From positions 186,001 to 250,000 of the forward strand of contig NZ_JAFFIX010000011.1 in the NCBI RefSeq assembly GCF_016916835.1: a stretch of DNA of 64,000 nt. Reading direction: 5' to 3'. A program made the translations under genes and the position numbers. Shown in pieces: positions 1 through 7,822 of this stretch (positions within the stretch are counted from its first letter, which is position 1; each line of letters begins with the position of its first letter). The notes under the pieces are model-generated. The model was not told the DNA's origin and made no database searches. It saw only the letters and a program-made list of their open reading frames with translations. This DNA comes from Actinacidiphila bryophytorum (GTDB lineage: Bacteria; Actinomycetota; Actinomycetes; Streptomycetales; Streptomycetaceae).

Positions 1-11
1 TAGGGCGCGGT

Positions 12-608
12 TCAGGCCGCCCAGGCCTGGTGGCGCTCGGCTCGCTCGGCGAGCAGGTCGATGATCTTCCGGGCGAAGACGTGGCAGTGGTTGCCGGTGC
101 GTGCGGTGACCAGGTCCTCGTCGACGACGACGTCGCTGTCCTGGTAGACCCCGCCCATGTTCTTCAGGTCGCCCAGCAGGTTGTTGTGGACGACGGCCCG
201 CCGCCCGCTGATGACCTGCGGTATCGGGGCGGCCAGCCACATGCCGTGGCAGATGATGCCCTTGACGATCGCCGGGTCGGCGAAGGCCCTGCGCAGGAAG
301 GCCACGGCGGGCGGGAGTTCGTCGACCTCCTCGGTGTAGCGCAGCCGGTCGGCCACCATTCCCGAGGGCACGATGACCGCGGAGAACTGCTTGAGCCCGA
401 ACTCGTCGAGTTCCTCGAAGGACTCGCTGACCTCGAACGGCACCCGGTACTCGTGTCCGCGGAAGACGATGCGCTCGTTGCCCCACAGGCGCGTGAGGAA
501 GTGGACCTCCGCGCCCTCCTCGGCGAACCGGCGCTGGTAGTAGAAGATCTCCGGTTCGTAGAAGTCGCTCTCCATCAGGACCGCGATCTTCTGACCTTTC
601 AGTCGCAC
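12..608 (-). CDS. DJ-1/PfpI family protein
   Basis: A 198-aa protein of the DJ-1/PfpI (class I amidotransferase-like) fold. The nucleophile-elbow signature is visible as GIICHGMW with Cys120-His121, and an acidic residue (Glu13, in MESDFYEPE) sits where the family partner Glu lies. Members act as glyoxalase/deglycase, protease or hydratase-like enzymes, so the fold does not give the substrate. I chose GTG at 606-608 because AAGGAG lies 8 nt upstream; the GTG at 615-617 would abut that site. It is the last gene of a minus-strand series, 49 bp after the TPP enzyme, and a second PfpI gene lies on that enzyme's other side. The fold is sure; the reaction is unknown. Confidence 0.9.
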   Translation of the reverse strand: MRLKGQKIAVLMESDFYEPEIFYYQRRFAEEGAEVHFLTRLWGNERIVFRGHEYRVPFEVSESFEELDEFGLKQFSAVIVPSGMVADRLRYTEEVDELPPAVAFLRRAFADPAIVKGIICHGMWLAAPIPQVISGRRAVVHNNLLGDLKNMGGVYQDSDVVVDEDLVTARTGNHCHVFARKIIDLLAERAERHQAWAA

Positions 609-657
609 GCTGCCCACTCCTTCACGCAGGGTCGATGAGACCGACGAGACGCGGCCG

Positions 658-2334
658 TCAGATGTCGCGGTCGATCACCATGTCGATCAGGAACGGGCCG
701 GCGTGCGCGAGCGCGTCCACGATCGCCGGCACGACCTCCTGCGCCTTCTCCACCCGCACCGCCCGTACGCCCAGCGAGCCGGCCAGCCGCACGAAGTCGA
801 TGGCGGGGCGGGACAGGTCGAACAGGTCGGGGAAGTCGTGCGCGGTGATGCCCTGGCTGCGCCAGTACTCGGCGATGTTCTGGTCCAGCAGGTGGTAGCG
901 GCCGTTGTTGCAGATGACGAACTTCGCCGCGATGTCGTAGCGGGCGGCCGTCCACAGCGCCTGCGGGGTGTACATGCTGCCGCCGTCGCCGGTGAAGCCG
1001 AAGACGGTGGCGTCCGGGCGGGCCAGCTTGGCGCCGATCGCACCGGGTATGCCGACGCCCAGCGAACCGCCGCGGGTCGACATCCAGTTGCCCGGCACGT
1101 TGGGCGGCAGGTAGCGGCCCAGCGCGGGCGAGGAGGTCAGCGCCTCGTCGAAGACGACGGACTCCTCGGGGAGCAGCCGGGCCAGTTCCCGGGCGAAGAG
1201 CGCCATGCTCAGCGGCTGCGTCTCGGCGTCCCGGACGTCCTTGGCGACGGCCTCGGCGTGGGCGGCGGCCTTCTCCCGGCCCCACAGCTGGATGCGCTCC
1301 GCGGCCCTGGCCCGGTCCTGCGGGGTCATCTCGCGTTCCAGCGCGGCGGTCAGCAGGCCCAGGGTCTGCTTGGGGTCGGCGACCAGGCCCAGGTCCACGG
1401 GGAAGTTCTTGGCGATCGCACCGGTGTCCAGGTCGACGTGCACGACCTTCGCGCCGGGCGCGAACACCCCTTCCAGCGCGGGGTAGACCTCGGGCAGCAC
1501 ATAGGTGCCGACCACCAGGACCGCGTCGGCCTGCGCCGTCGTCAGCCGGCTGACGGCGCCGAACATGTGGCCCAGCTGCCCGTGGTAGGCGGGGTGGTCG
1601 GCGGGCAGGTTGACCTCGGCCCAGTCCGCGCCCCACACCTCGGCGCCCCAGCGCTCGGCCAGGCGGGCCAGCTCCCCTTGCGCCCCGGAGAAGTGGACGC
1701 CGTCGCCGGCGATCACCATCGGGTGCCGCGCCCCGGCCAGCAGCCGGGCGGCCCGGGCGACGGAGCCGGTGCCCGGCACACTGCCGGTGTCCAGGTACGA
1801 GGTCGGTACGGCCGGCTCCTCGGTGTTCTCGTCCATCACGTCGGCGGGCAGCACCACGAGCACCGGCCCGTACGGCGGGGTGGCGGCCACCTTCATGGCC
1901 CGGCGCAGCACCCGCAGCACCGACTGCGGGTCGACCACCCGGGTCGCCCACTTGGTCACCGGCTCGGCCATCGCGACCAGGTCGGCAGCCATCTGGGCGT
2001 CCATGCTGTCGTAGGCGAGGCCGGACTCGCCGACCAGCACGACCAGCGGTGCGTGGCCGCGCATGGCCTGGTAGAGCATGCCGATGCCGTTGCCCAGGCC
2101 CACCCCGGAGTGGAGCTGCATGACAGCCGGCTTGCGGGTGGTGCGGGCGTAGCCGTCGGCCATGCCGACGACGGCGGCCTCCTGCAGCGCCAGTACGTAC
2201 TGGAGTTCGGGAAAGCTGCGCAGTTCGTCGAGGAAACCCTGTTCCACCGTGCCTGGGTTGCCGAACATGTGGGTGACACCGTCGGCCTGCAGTTGTTCGA
2301 GCAAGGCCACACGTGCGGGTCGGCTGGCTGCCAT
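658..2334 (-). CDS. Thiamine-diphosphate-dependent decarboxylase/synthase-like enzyme
   Basis: A 558-aa three-domain TPP enzyme of the acetolactate synthase/benzoylformate decarboxylase superfamily. The N-terminal PYR domain carries the cofactor-activating Glu52 (LQEAAVVGMADGYAR). The C-terminal PP domain shows the Mg-TPP motif FGFTGDGGS followed by ICNNGRY at about residues 448-475. The length is standard and the catalytic parts are intact. It has no FAD- or valine-regulation subunit beside it and sits between two DJ-1/PfpI genes, so a decarboxylase or carboligase on a 2-oxo acid in a specialised pathway is more likely than branched-chain amino acid synthesis. The ATG start has AGGAG 5 nt upstream. 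Benzoylformate decarboxylase-like is the best guess; substrate unproven. Confidence 0.92.
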   Translation of the reverse strand: MAASRPARVALLEQLQADGVTHMFGNPGTVEQGFLDELRSFPELQYVLALQEAAVVGMADGYARTTRKPAVMQLHSGVGLGNGIGMLYQAMRGHAPLVVLVGESGLAYDSMDAQMAADLVAMAEPVTKWATRVVDPQSVLRVLRRAMKVAATPPYGPVLVVLPADVMDENTEEPAVPTSYLDTGSVPGTGSVARAARLLAGARHPMVIAGDGVHFSGAQGELARLAERWGAEVWGADWAEVNLPADHPAYHGQLGHMFGAVSRLTTAQADAVLVVGTYVLPEVYPALEGVFAPGAKVVHVDLDTGAIAKNFPVDLGLVADPKQTLGLLTAALEREMTPQDRARAAERIQLWGREKAAAHAEAVAKDVRDAETQPLSMALFARELARLLPEESVVFDEALTSSPALGRYLPPNVPGNWMSTRGGSLGVGIPGAIGAKLARPDATVFGFTGDGGSMYTPQALWTAARYDIAAKFVICNNGRYHLLDQNIAEYWRSQGITAHDFPDLFDLSRPAIDFVRLAGSLGVRAVRVEKAQEVVPAIVDALAHAGPFLIDMVIDRDI

Positions 2335-2421
2335 GGACTCCTGCCTTTCTCGGTGTGCCGGTTGCGGGCGGCTGCGGCCCGGGGTGGCCGCAGCCGCCGG
2401 GCGTGAACCCCGGTGGGGATG

Positions 2422-3258
2422 TCAGGCGGTGAAGCCCCAGGTGCGCAGCCCGTGCTCCAGGACCTCGACGACCTTCTGCCCTGTGAGGTAGGAGTCGGGG
2501 GTGGAACGGCCGGTGATGAACGGGTAGTCGACGATCACCGACGTCTCCTTGCCGAAGTTGCCGTGGTAGGCGCCCTCGGGTGCGGTGGCGTCGCGCAGGA
2601 TGTACTCCAGCGGGTACGGCGGCGGGCCGATCACGAAGTCGGTGCCCATGAAGCCGGTGCCGTCCTTGTAGTCGTACTCGATGCAGTGCCCGGTGACGTG
2701 CTTGTTCCTGATGATGCTGGCCCGGTTGTCCTGCTCGCGGGCGAAGGCCAGGCACGCGACGCCGTAGCACTCGGCCGCGATCGGCAGGTCGAGGTTGTGG
2801 AAGGCCAGGATCAGGTCGTGCACCCGCCAGTTGTTGGCCAGGTCCACGATGGGGCCGCTGCCGCCGACGATGAGCAGTGCGTCGAAGCGGTCGGCTATCT
2901 GCGCCTGCACCTCCGCCCGGTGGTTCTCGTAGCCCTCCCAGGCCCGCAGGAAGTCGTTGCGGGAGCGGTAGGGGCGGTCGGGGAGCCAGGCGGACAGGTC
3001 CAGCGGGTTGTCCAGCCGCTCGGAGCGGTCGATGGCGCGGACCTTGCCGGCCATCTCGGTGCTGGTGACGGAGCGGCCGAGCGGCGGGTCGATGTACTCG
3101 GGGTCCATGCTCGGCGGCAGTGCCACCGGCCGCTTGCCGGTCGGCGTCGCGAAGGTGATGTCGTACCCGGCCTCGTCGAATGTCTCCAGCGGGCCGATCA
3201 GCTCCTCACCCCAGAATCCGTACTCGGACAGAACGATGAGAATGCGCTTTTTCGCCAT
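2422..3258 (-). CDS. DJ-1/PfpI family protein (long form)
   Basis: A 278-aa DJ-1/PfpI-fold protein, longer than the usual 190-200 aa because of an insertion at about residues 60-120. The nucleophile is Cys164 in AAECYGVACLAF: the usual Cys-His pair is Cys-Tyr here, which may matter for the reaction. Acidic residues GEEL (18-19) match the conserved partner Glu. I chose ATG at 3256-3258 (MAKKRILIVL) because AAGGAG lies 8 nt before it; an upstream extension in the same frame lacks a ribosome site and homology-like sequence. It lies 87 bp before the TPP enzyme and is probably cotranscribed with it. Hydratase/glyoxalase III-like or isonitrile-hydratase-like activity is possible. Confidence 0.9.
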   Translation of the reverse strand: MAKKRILIVLSEYGFWGEELIGPLETFDEAGYDITFATPTGKRPVALPPSMDPEYIDPPLGRSVTSTEMAGKVRAIDRSERLDNPLDLSAWLPDRPYRSRNDFLRAWEGYENHRAEVQAQIADRFDALLIVGGSGPIVDLANNWRVHDLILAFHNLDLPIAAECYGVACLAFAREQDNRASIIRNKHVTGHCIEYDYKDGTGFMGTDFVIGPPPYPLEYILRDATAPEGAYHGNFGKETSVIVDYPFITGRSTPDSYLTGQKVVEVLEHGLRTWGFTA

Positions 3259-3422
3259 CCGTGAAGCTCCTTCATGACAGGCAGTCATTCGGGTAGTCAA
3301 TTTCCTCTGCATGTCTATCAGCGGACCGAAGTGCTGAGGAAAGAAAATCGGCCGCATGGCCCGGAAACGTCAGGTCCGGCCGCATTTTGTGTCAGGTCGG
3401 CCGGTGGCCTGCGCACATGCCG

Positions 3423-3449
3423 GCGGCCGGAGGCTGCGCCCCCGGCCGC
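3423..3449 (-). terminator. Hairpin after the F420-reductase-like gene
   Basis: Perfect 8-bp GC stem (GCGGCCGG / CCGGCCGC) with an 11-nt loop, 20 bp past the stop of the minus-strand gene ending at 3469. There is no U-tract, as is common for actinomycete terminators. Confidence 0.5.
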
Positions 3450-3468
3450 TCGTGTCCCCGCCCACCGG

Positions 3469-4158
3469 TCAGGCCGCGCCGGCGCGGTCCCTTACGTCCG
3501 CGGCCAGGCCGCTGAGCGCGATACCGGCGCTCACCCGGTAGTTCTTGTTGACCGAGATCAGCACGGCGGTCAACTGCTCCAGGACCCGCGCGTTGCGCAG
3601 CGCGCCGGCGTCGATCCCGGTGCGCCCGGTCACCGCCGCGGACAGCTCCATGGCGGCGCTCTTGGCGTCCGGGTCGTCGCCCGCCACCAGGATGTCGGTG
3701 TCGTCCAGTGGCCCCGGCTCGTCGCGCAGCCGGACCGCGGAGACGTTGTGGAAGGCCGCGGCGACCGCGGAGCCGCCCAGCGCGGCGGCCGCCTGCTCGG
3801 CGGCGCTGCCCTCGGGCACGTACAGGCCGTGTGCGCCCTGCCGGTCGAAGCCGAGCGGGTTCACACAGCAGATGACGATCTTGTCCGCGAGGTCGGCCTC
3901 CAGGTTCCTGAGGACCTCGGCGAACCCCTGGAAGGGCACCGCGAGCACCGCGATGTCGCAGGAGCCCGCGGCGCCGGCGTTGGTCGTACCGCGGACCGAA
4001 GTGCCGCCGCCGAGCCGGGTGTTCAGCTCCTGGGCGGTCTGCGCGGAGCGCTCGGCGGACCGGGAGCCGATGGCCACCGGGTGGCCCGCGCGGGCGAACC
4101 GGTGGGCCAGGCCCTTTCCCTGGGGGCCGGTCCCACCGATGATGCCGATGTTCCGCAT
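3469..4158 (-). CDS. NADPH-dependent F420 reductase family protein
   Basis: A 229-aa Rossmann-fold protein opening with MRNIGIIGGTGPQGKGLA, the nucleotide-binding signature typical of NADPH:F420 oxidoreductase (Fno/NpdG-type, F420_oxidored domain). The middle part (IVICCVNPLGFDRQG) and the C-terminal helices follow this family, and the length is normal. Such enzymes pass hydride between NADPH and coenzyme F420. ATG at 4156-4158 was chosen because the glycine-rich loop starts at once and GGGAG lies just upstream; longer in-frame starts encode low-complexity Arg-rich sequence. The neighbours include a PPOX/FDOR protein and a second F420_oxidored-domain gene, which supports an F420 or F420-like redox step in this cluster. 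Confidence 0.88.
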   Translation of the reverse strand: MRNIGIIGGTGPQGKGLAHRFARAGHPVAIGSRSAERSAQTAQELNTRLGGGTSVRGTTNAGAAGSCDIAVLAVPFQGFAEVLRNLEADLADKIVICCVNPLGFDRQGAHGLYVPEGSAAEQAAAALGGSAVAAAFHNVSAVRLRDEPGPLDDTDILVAGDDPDAKSAAMELSAAVTGRTGIDAGALRNARVLEQLTAVLISVNKNYRVSAGIALSGLAADVRDRAGAA

Positions 4159-4198
4159 GCCGGGTCTCCCTCGGATAGTCCTGTGGTGCGGAAATGGG

Positions 4199-4240
4199 CC
4201 GGCGGCGGTACGTCCGGTTCCCCGGATGCACCGCCGCCGG
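4199..4240 (-). terminator. Hairpin after the PPOX/FDOR gene
   Basis: Perfect 11-bp stem CCGGCGGCGGT / ACCGCCGCCGG enclosing a 20-nt loop that itself contains CCGG...CCGG. It begins 11 bp downstream of the stop of the minus-strand gene ending at 4251, in the gap before the next gene. Confidence 0.6.
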
Positions 4241-4250
4241 TCCGCAAGGG

Positions 4251-4676
4251 CTACTCCCAGGGGCCGAAGCCGGCGACGCGGTCCACCGTGATGCGGATGA
4301 CGAAGCCCGAGGCGTCGGCGAACTGCGCCGGCGGCCACTGGACTCCCGCACCCAGGTAGGGCACCGCGATACGGCTGAGCTCCGCGGGGGCTCCGCCCTC
4401 GATGACCTCGGCGTGCCCGTGCACCACGAAGTGGTACGCGAGCCCGTCGGGGCTCTTCTCGCCCGGAGCCATGGACAGCGCGACCCGCGGGTCGCGCCGC
4501 AGGTTGCGGATCTTCTGCTGTTCCACCAGGTGGGCGGAGACCACCCGGTCCTCTTCGTCCAGCGCCACCCAGACGCAGGCCACCTGCGGGCTGCCGTCCG
4601 GGTTGATCGTCACCATGTGCGCAAGGTTCCCTGCGGTGAGAGCAGCGCGAACCGGGTCGGACAACTTGTCACTCAT
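4251..4676 (-). CDS. PPOX-class F420/FMN-dependent oxidoreductase
   Basis: A 141-aa split-beta-barrel protein of the pyridoxamine-5'-phosphate-oxidase-like/FDOR group. It shows the usual order: N-terminal helix, GNLAHMVTINPDGSPQVACVWV strand pair (residue 14 on), then QQKIRNLRRDPRVALSM, which matches the cofactor phosphate-binding region of F420-dependent FDOR-B members. The short length also fits a single-domain FDOR. Such proteins reduce enones, quinones or tetrapyrroles with F420H2; some bind FMN or haem instead. ATG at 4674-4676 (MSDKLSDPVRAAL) fits the family start, whereas the upstream in-frame extension is Arg-rich and lacks a ribosome site. An NADPH:F420 reductase-like gene follows directly. 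Confidence 0.85.
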   Translation of the reverse strand: MSDKLSDPVRAALTAGNLAHMVTINPDGSPQVACVWVALDEEDRVVSAHLVEQQKIRNLRRDPRVALSMAPGEKSPDGLAYHFVVHGHAEVIEGGAPAELSRIAVPYLGAGVQWPPAQFADASGFVIRITVDRVAGFGPWE

Positions 4677-4739
4677 TGTGGGGCGCCTCCGTTCTCGTGC
4701 GTGGGTTCTCGGTCTCATCGGTGCTGCGCGGACATGCGG

Positions 4740-5297
4740 TTACGGGAAGCGCAGGGCGAAGGGTTCCAGCGGCGTCTGGATGACGTTGGTGGTGATGCAG
4801 TTGAGCAGGTACCAACCGGTCAGGACGAGCAGTTCCAGGGTCTGCGCCTCGTCCAGGTGGGCGCGCACCGCGGCCCACGCCTCGTCGGAGAGCCCGTGGG
4901 TGTCGATGATCTCGTCCACCGCACGCAGGATCACCCGGTCGCGCTCGCTCCACACGTCGTCCTCGGGCGAGCCCTTGACCGTCGAGAGCCGCTGCTCAGC
5001 GGTGATCTCGGCGACCTCGCCGTAGACGGCCTGGTGCACACCCCACTGGGACTCGCAGTTGGTGCGCCCGCAGGTGCGGGCGACGGCCAGCTCACGAGCC
5101 CGCACGTCGAGGGAACTGATCGACGGGTCGAGCAGGAACCAGGCCAGCGGCCGCATCCTCTCGGCCAGCAGCGGGTGGTTCTTCAGGTACATCCGCACGG
5201 TGTGCAGCGGCTCGACCTCGGCGTCCGGCGGGACCCACTGGGCGATCCGCTCGGCGTCGATGCCTTCGTAGGGAGGGTTGAGCTCTTCCAGGCGCAT
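4740..5297 (-). CDS. Carboxymuconolactone decarboxylase/AhpD-like protein
   Basis: A 185-aa all-helical protein of the CMD/AhpD superfamily. The active-site region is visible as ARTCGRTNCESQWGVH, with Cys81, Glu82, Trp85 and His88 in the positions of the family's (C/S)-E-x-x-W-x-x-H motif. Only one Cys of the AhpD CxxC pair lies at the canonical place, with Cys76 five residues before it, so peroxidase activity is less certain than a decarboxylase or lactonase-like role. The start has AAGGAG 5 nt upstream, inside an 18-bp tandem repeat. It lies 60 bp downstream of the MFS exporter on the same strand and is probably cotranscribed with it. Confidence 0.9.
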   Translation of the reverse strand: MRLEELNPPYEGIDAERIAQWVPPDAEVEPLHTVRMYLKNHPLLAERMRPLAWFLLDPSISSLDVRARELAVARTCGRTNCESQWGVHQAVYGEVAEITAEQRLSTVKGSPEDDVWSERDRVILRAVDEIIDTHGLSDEAWAAVRAHLDEAQTLELLVLTGWYLLNCITTNVIQTPLEPFALRFP

Positions 5298-5303
5298 GGC
5301 TAC

Positions 5304-5339
5304 TCCTTGGGATTCGGGCGTTCCTTGGGATTCAGCCGT
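5304..5339 (-). repeat. 18-bp tandem repeat carrying a duplicated Shine-Dalgarno
   Basis: Two adjacent 18-bp copies sharing TCCTTGGGATTC (5304-5315 and 5322-5333). Read on the minus strand each gives GAATCCCAAGGA; the copy nearest the gene supplies the AAGGAG ribosome site for the CMD-like gene that starts at 5297. Confidence 0.6.
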
Positions 5340-5357
5340 CCTGAAGCCGGTCGGCGC

Positions 5358-6845
5358 TCAGGAGGTGACGGTCTCGCCGGCCGACTCGCTGTCTTCGGTC
5401 GGTGCCGCCTCACCGCCGCCGCCCGCGGCGTCAGCCTTGGGGCGTACGGCGTACGGGCCCACCGCCGCGACCACGGCGATCAGCACGGCGGCCACGATCA
5501 GGCCGAGCCGGAAGCCGTTGTTGAGGTCGGTGGAGCTGATCGGGCCGTTGCCCGCCAGGTGGTCGGTCCGCCAGGCGGCGAGCGAGGACAGGACGGCGAG
5601 GCCGAGGGCGCCGCCGACCTGCTGGGACATGTTGATCAGACCGCCGGCCAGGCCCTGCTCCATCGGCTGGACCCCGGAGATGGCGGAGACGACGACGGCC
5701 ACGAAGCTGAAGCCGCCGCCGACGGAGAGCAGGACGGCCGGGCCGAGGACGTCGACCAGGAAGGAGCCGTCGGGACGCATCAGCGCGAACCAGCCGAGGG
5801 CCACCGCGGAGGCGGCCAGGCCGATCAGCATGACCCGGGGCAGTCCGATCTTGCCGAGCATCTTGGAGGCCAGCGTGGAGAACACGATCTGGCCCAGGGC
5901 CATCGGCAGGAAGCTCAGGCCGGCTTCGAGCGCGCTGTAGCCGAGCACCTGCTGCAGGTAGAGGGTGACGAAGAAGTTCATCGCGACGACGCCGGCGGCG
6001 AAGGCCAGCATCACCACGTTCGCGGCCGTCAGCGAGCGGCTGCGGAAGATGCCGAACGGCACCAGCGGGGAGGGCGTGCGCAGTTCGGTCATGACGAAGG
6101 CGACCAGCAGCAGCACCGCGGCGCCCAGGGCGATCCCGGCCTTGGCCGAGCCGGAGCCGGACTCGCCGATCTGTACCAGGCCGTAGATCAGTGCGGACAG
6201 GCCCGCGGTGACCAGGATGGCGCCGAGCAGGTCGAACTCACGGAACTTGCGGACGGTCGAGGAGTCGATGTGCTCCACGAGCAGCCGGGTGCCGATCAGC
6301 GCGCCGCCGAGGGTGAAGGGGACGTTGACCCAGAACACCCACTCCCAGCCCGGGCCGTCGGTGAGGACACCGCCGAGGACGACGCCGGTGGCACCGCCGG
6401 CGCCGGCCACGGCGCCCCAGATGCCCATCGCCTTGTTGCGTTCCTCGTCCCGGGTGAAGGTGACGGCCACCAGGGAGAGCGCGGCCGGCGAGAGGATCGC
6501 GCCGCCGAGTCCCTGGAAGGCGCGGGCGGTGATCAGCTCACCCGCGTTGTTGGCCAGGCCGCAGGCCAGCGAGGACAGTCCGAACAGGACGAGTCCGCTG
6601 AGGAAGATGCGCTTGCGGCCGAAGAGGTCGGCGGCCCTTCCACCCATGAGGAGGAAACCGCCGAAAGTGAGCATGTAGGCGTCGACCACCCACGGAAGGC
6701 CCTTCTCGGAAAAGTCGAGGTGGTCCTTGATCGCAGGTAATGCGATATTGACGATCGTGATGTCCAGGATGACGACGAACTGCGTCATGGCAAGCAGCGC
6801 GAGGACGTACCAGCGCCTGCTGTCCATGGAAACGGGTTCTGACAT
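5358..6845 (-). CDS. MFS exporter, 14-TM DHA2 (EmrB/QacA) type
   Basis: A 495-aa polytopic membrane protein with about 14 hydrophobic helices. After TM1 (LLAMTQFVVILDITIVNIALP, the DHA2 motif D1 region) comes the MFS motif A, MGGRAADLFGRKR, and motif C-like glycines in TM5. These proton-driven exporters carry drugs and self-made antibiotics. ATG at 6843-6845 (MSEPVSMDSRRWYVLALL) places a short cytoplasmic N-terminus before TM1; the upstream extension is unlikely. The acidic/Gly-rich C-terminal tail has no domain. It sits inside the redox cluster, 60 bp before the CMD-like gene, and probably exports the cluster's product or a toxic substrate. Confidence 0.93.
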   Translation of the reverse strand: MSEPVSMDSRRWYVLALLAMTQFVVILDITIVNIALPAIKDHLDFSEKGLPWVVDAYMLTFGGFLLMGGRAADLFGRKRIFLSGLVLFGLSSLACGLANNAGELITARAFQGLGGAILSPAALSLVAVTFTRDEERNKAMGIWGAVAGAGGATGVVLGGVLTDGPGWEWVFWVNVPFTLGGALIGTRLLVEHIDSSTVRKFREFDLLGAILVTAGLSALIYGLVQIGESGSGSAKAGIALGAAVLLLVAFVMTELRTPSPLVPFGIFRSRSLTAANVVMLAFAAGVVAMNFFVTLYLQQVLGYSALEAGLSFLPMALGQIVFSTLASKMLGKIGLPRVMLIGLAASAVALGWFALMRPDGSFLVDVLGPAVLLSVGGGFSFVAVVVSAISGVQPMEQGLAGGLINMSQQVGGALGLAVLSSLAAWRTDHLAGNGPISSTDLNNGFRLGLIVAAVLIAVVAAVGPYAVRPKADAAGGGGEAAPTEDSESAGETVTS

Positions 6846-6888
6846 GTGTGGGCCTCGGTATTCGGATCTTCGGTTATGGAAGTGGTAC

Positions 6889-6912
6889 TCCCCGGCCTCG
6901 GAAGGCCGGGGA
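6889..6912 (-). terminator. Tetraloop hairpin terminator
   Basis: Ten-bp stem (T)CCCCGGCCT / AGGCCGGGG(A) closed by a 4-nt loop, 26 bp past the stop of the minus-strand gene ending at 6938 and 44 bp before the MFS start. It should separate the two transcripts. Confidence 0.7.
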
Positions 6913-6937
6913 TCGTGCACCTGTCCGGCGGTGCCGG

Positions 6938-7627
6938 TCAGGAGTCGGGGGAGAGGATCGGCACCGCGTCCGGGTCCTTCACGATGGTGATGTTGAAGTT
7001 GACGTGGCGGTACTTCAGGAACAGCCGCGAGAAGAGCCCGATGTACATCTCGACGCCGCGGGCGGTCGTGATGTCACCCAGGTCCACGATGCGGTCGGCC
7101 GGCCAGCCGAACTCGCCGAGGATCGCGGCCGTCTGGTCCTTGGCGTCCTGGTCGTCGCCGCTGACGAAGACCACGTGGTCGCCGGGGACGAGGTCGGGGT
7201 TGACCATCACGTTGAAGTTGATGGTGTTCAGCGTCTTCACGACCCGGCTGGCCGGGTAGCGGCGCTGGATGCGCTCGCCGAGGCTGTCGATGTTGGCGAT
7301 GTCGAGGGTGGGCGGCTCGATGCGGCCCGAGGCGATGACGGGGTTGGCAAGGTCTATGATGATCTTGTCAGCCAGGTTGTTGGCGCCCGCCGCCTCCAGG
7401 GCCTCCATGGTGCCCAGGCCTGCGCTGCAGTTGAAGACGATCTCCGCGAACTCGGCGGCCTCAGCCAGGGTGCCGCCGCTCGCGCGGTCGCCGTTCTCCT
7501 TGACCCACTGTGCGACGACGGGGCTGTCGGTGTGGCGCGAGCCCAGTCGCACCTCGTGCCCGACCTCGATGAGTTTGGTGGCGATGGCCTTTCCGACCCA
7601 CCCGGTGCCCAGAACTCCGAAACGCAT
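6938..7627 (-). CDS. F420_oxidored-domain NAD(P)-binding protein
   Basis: A 229-aa Rossmann protein starting MRFGVLGTGWVGKAIA (GxGxxG at residues 7-12). The middle (IIIDLANPVIASGRIEPP) and C-terminal halves match the NADPH:F420 reductase-like/pyrroline-carboxylate-reductase N-terminal domain, but it is only distantly similar to the first such gene at 3469-4158. Its C-terminus (ARGVEMYIGLFSRLFLKYRHVNFNITIV) differs, so it may act on another substrate, for example as an imine or ketone reductase. A GAAGGA site lies 10 nt before the ATG. The gene stands alone between a hairpin at 6.9 kb and a 195-bp upstream gap containing an inverted repeat. Confidence 0.85.
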   Translation of the reverse strand: MRFGVLGTGWVGKAIATKLIEVGHEVRLGSRHTDSPVVAQWVKENGDRASGGTLAEAAEFAEIVFNCSAGLGTMEALEAAGANNLADKIIIDLANPVIASGRIEPPTLDIANIDSLGERIQRRYPASRVVKTLNTINFNVMVNPDLVPGDHVVFVSGDDQDAKDQTAAILGEFGWPADRIVDLGDITTARGVEMYIGLFSRLFLKYRHVNFNITIVKDPDAVPILSPDS

Positions 7628-7682
7628 CTCTGCACCATCCTTCTCTCATGCTCTCTTGCCGAATAGGCGTAGGTCGCACGCC

Positions 7683-7739
7683 GGTCGGACACAGCGGTCG
7701 AGGGTCGGACGGCCCCGTGGTTGTGCAGCCGAACTGCAC
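7683..7739 (-). promoter_or_regulatory. Operator-like repeats upstream of the F420_oxidored gene
   Basis: A perfect inverted repeat GTGCAG-CCGAA-CTGCAC (7723-7739) and two direct copies of GGTCGGAC (7683-7690 and 7703-7710, starts 20 bp apart) lie 56-112 bp upstream of the minus-strand start at 7627. The spacing of about two helical turns suits binding of a dimer on one DNA face. The cognate regulator is not identified. Confidence 0.4.
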
Positions 7740-7822
7740 TCGGAGTAGTGAACCAGGACCACCGAGCAAGCATGCGTCCAGACCGAACATGACGTGTACT
7801 GCGTAAAGTCGGCGCCCCTACT

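Noticed and set aside
599..2770. A 723-aa minus-strand frame overlapping the TPP enzyme
   Set aside because: The TPP enzyme frame carries all motifs; this frame is Arg/Gly-rich with no family pattern.
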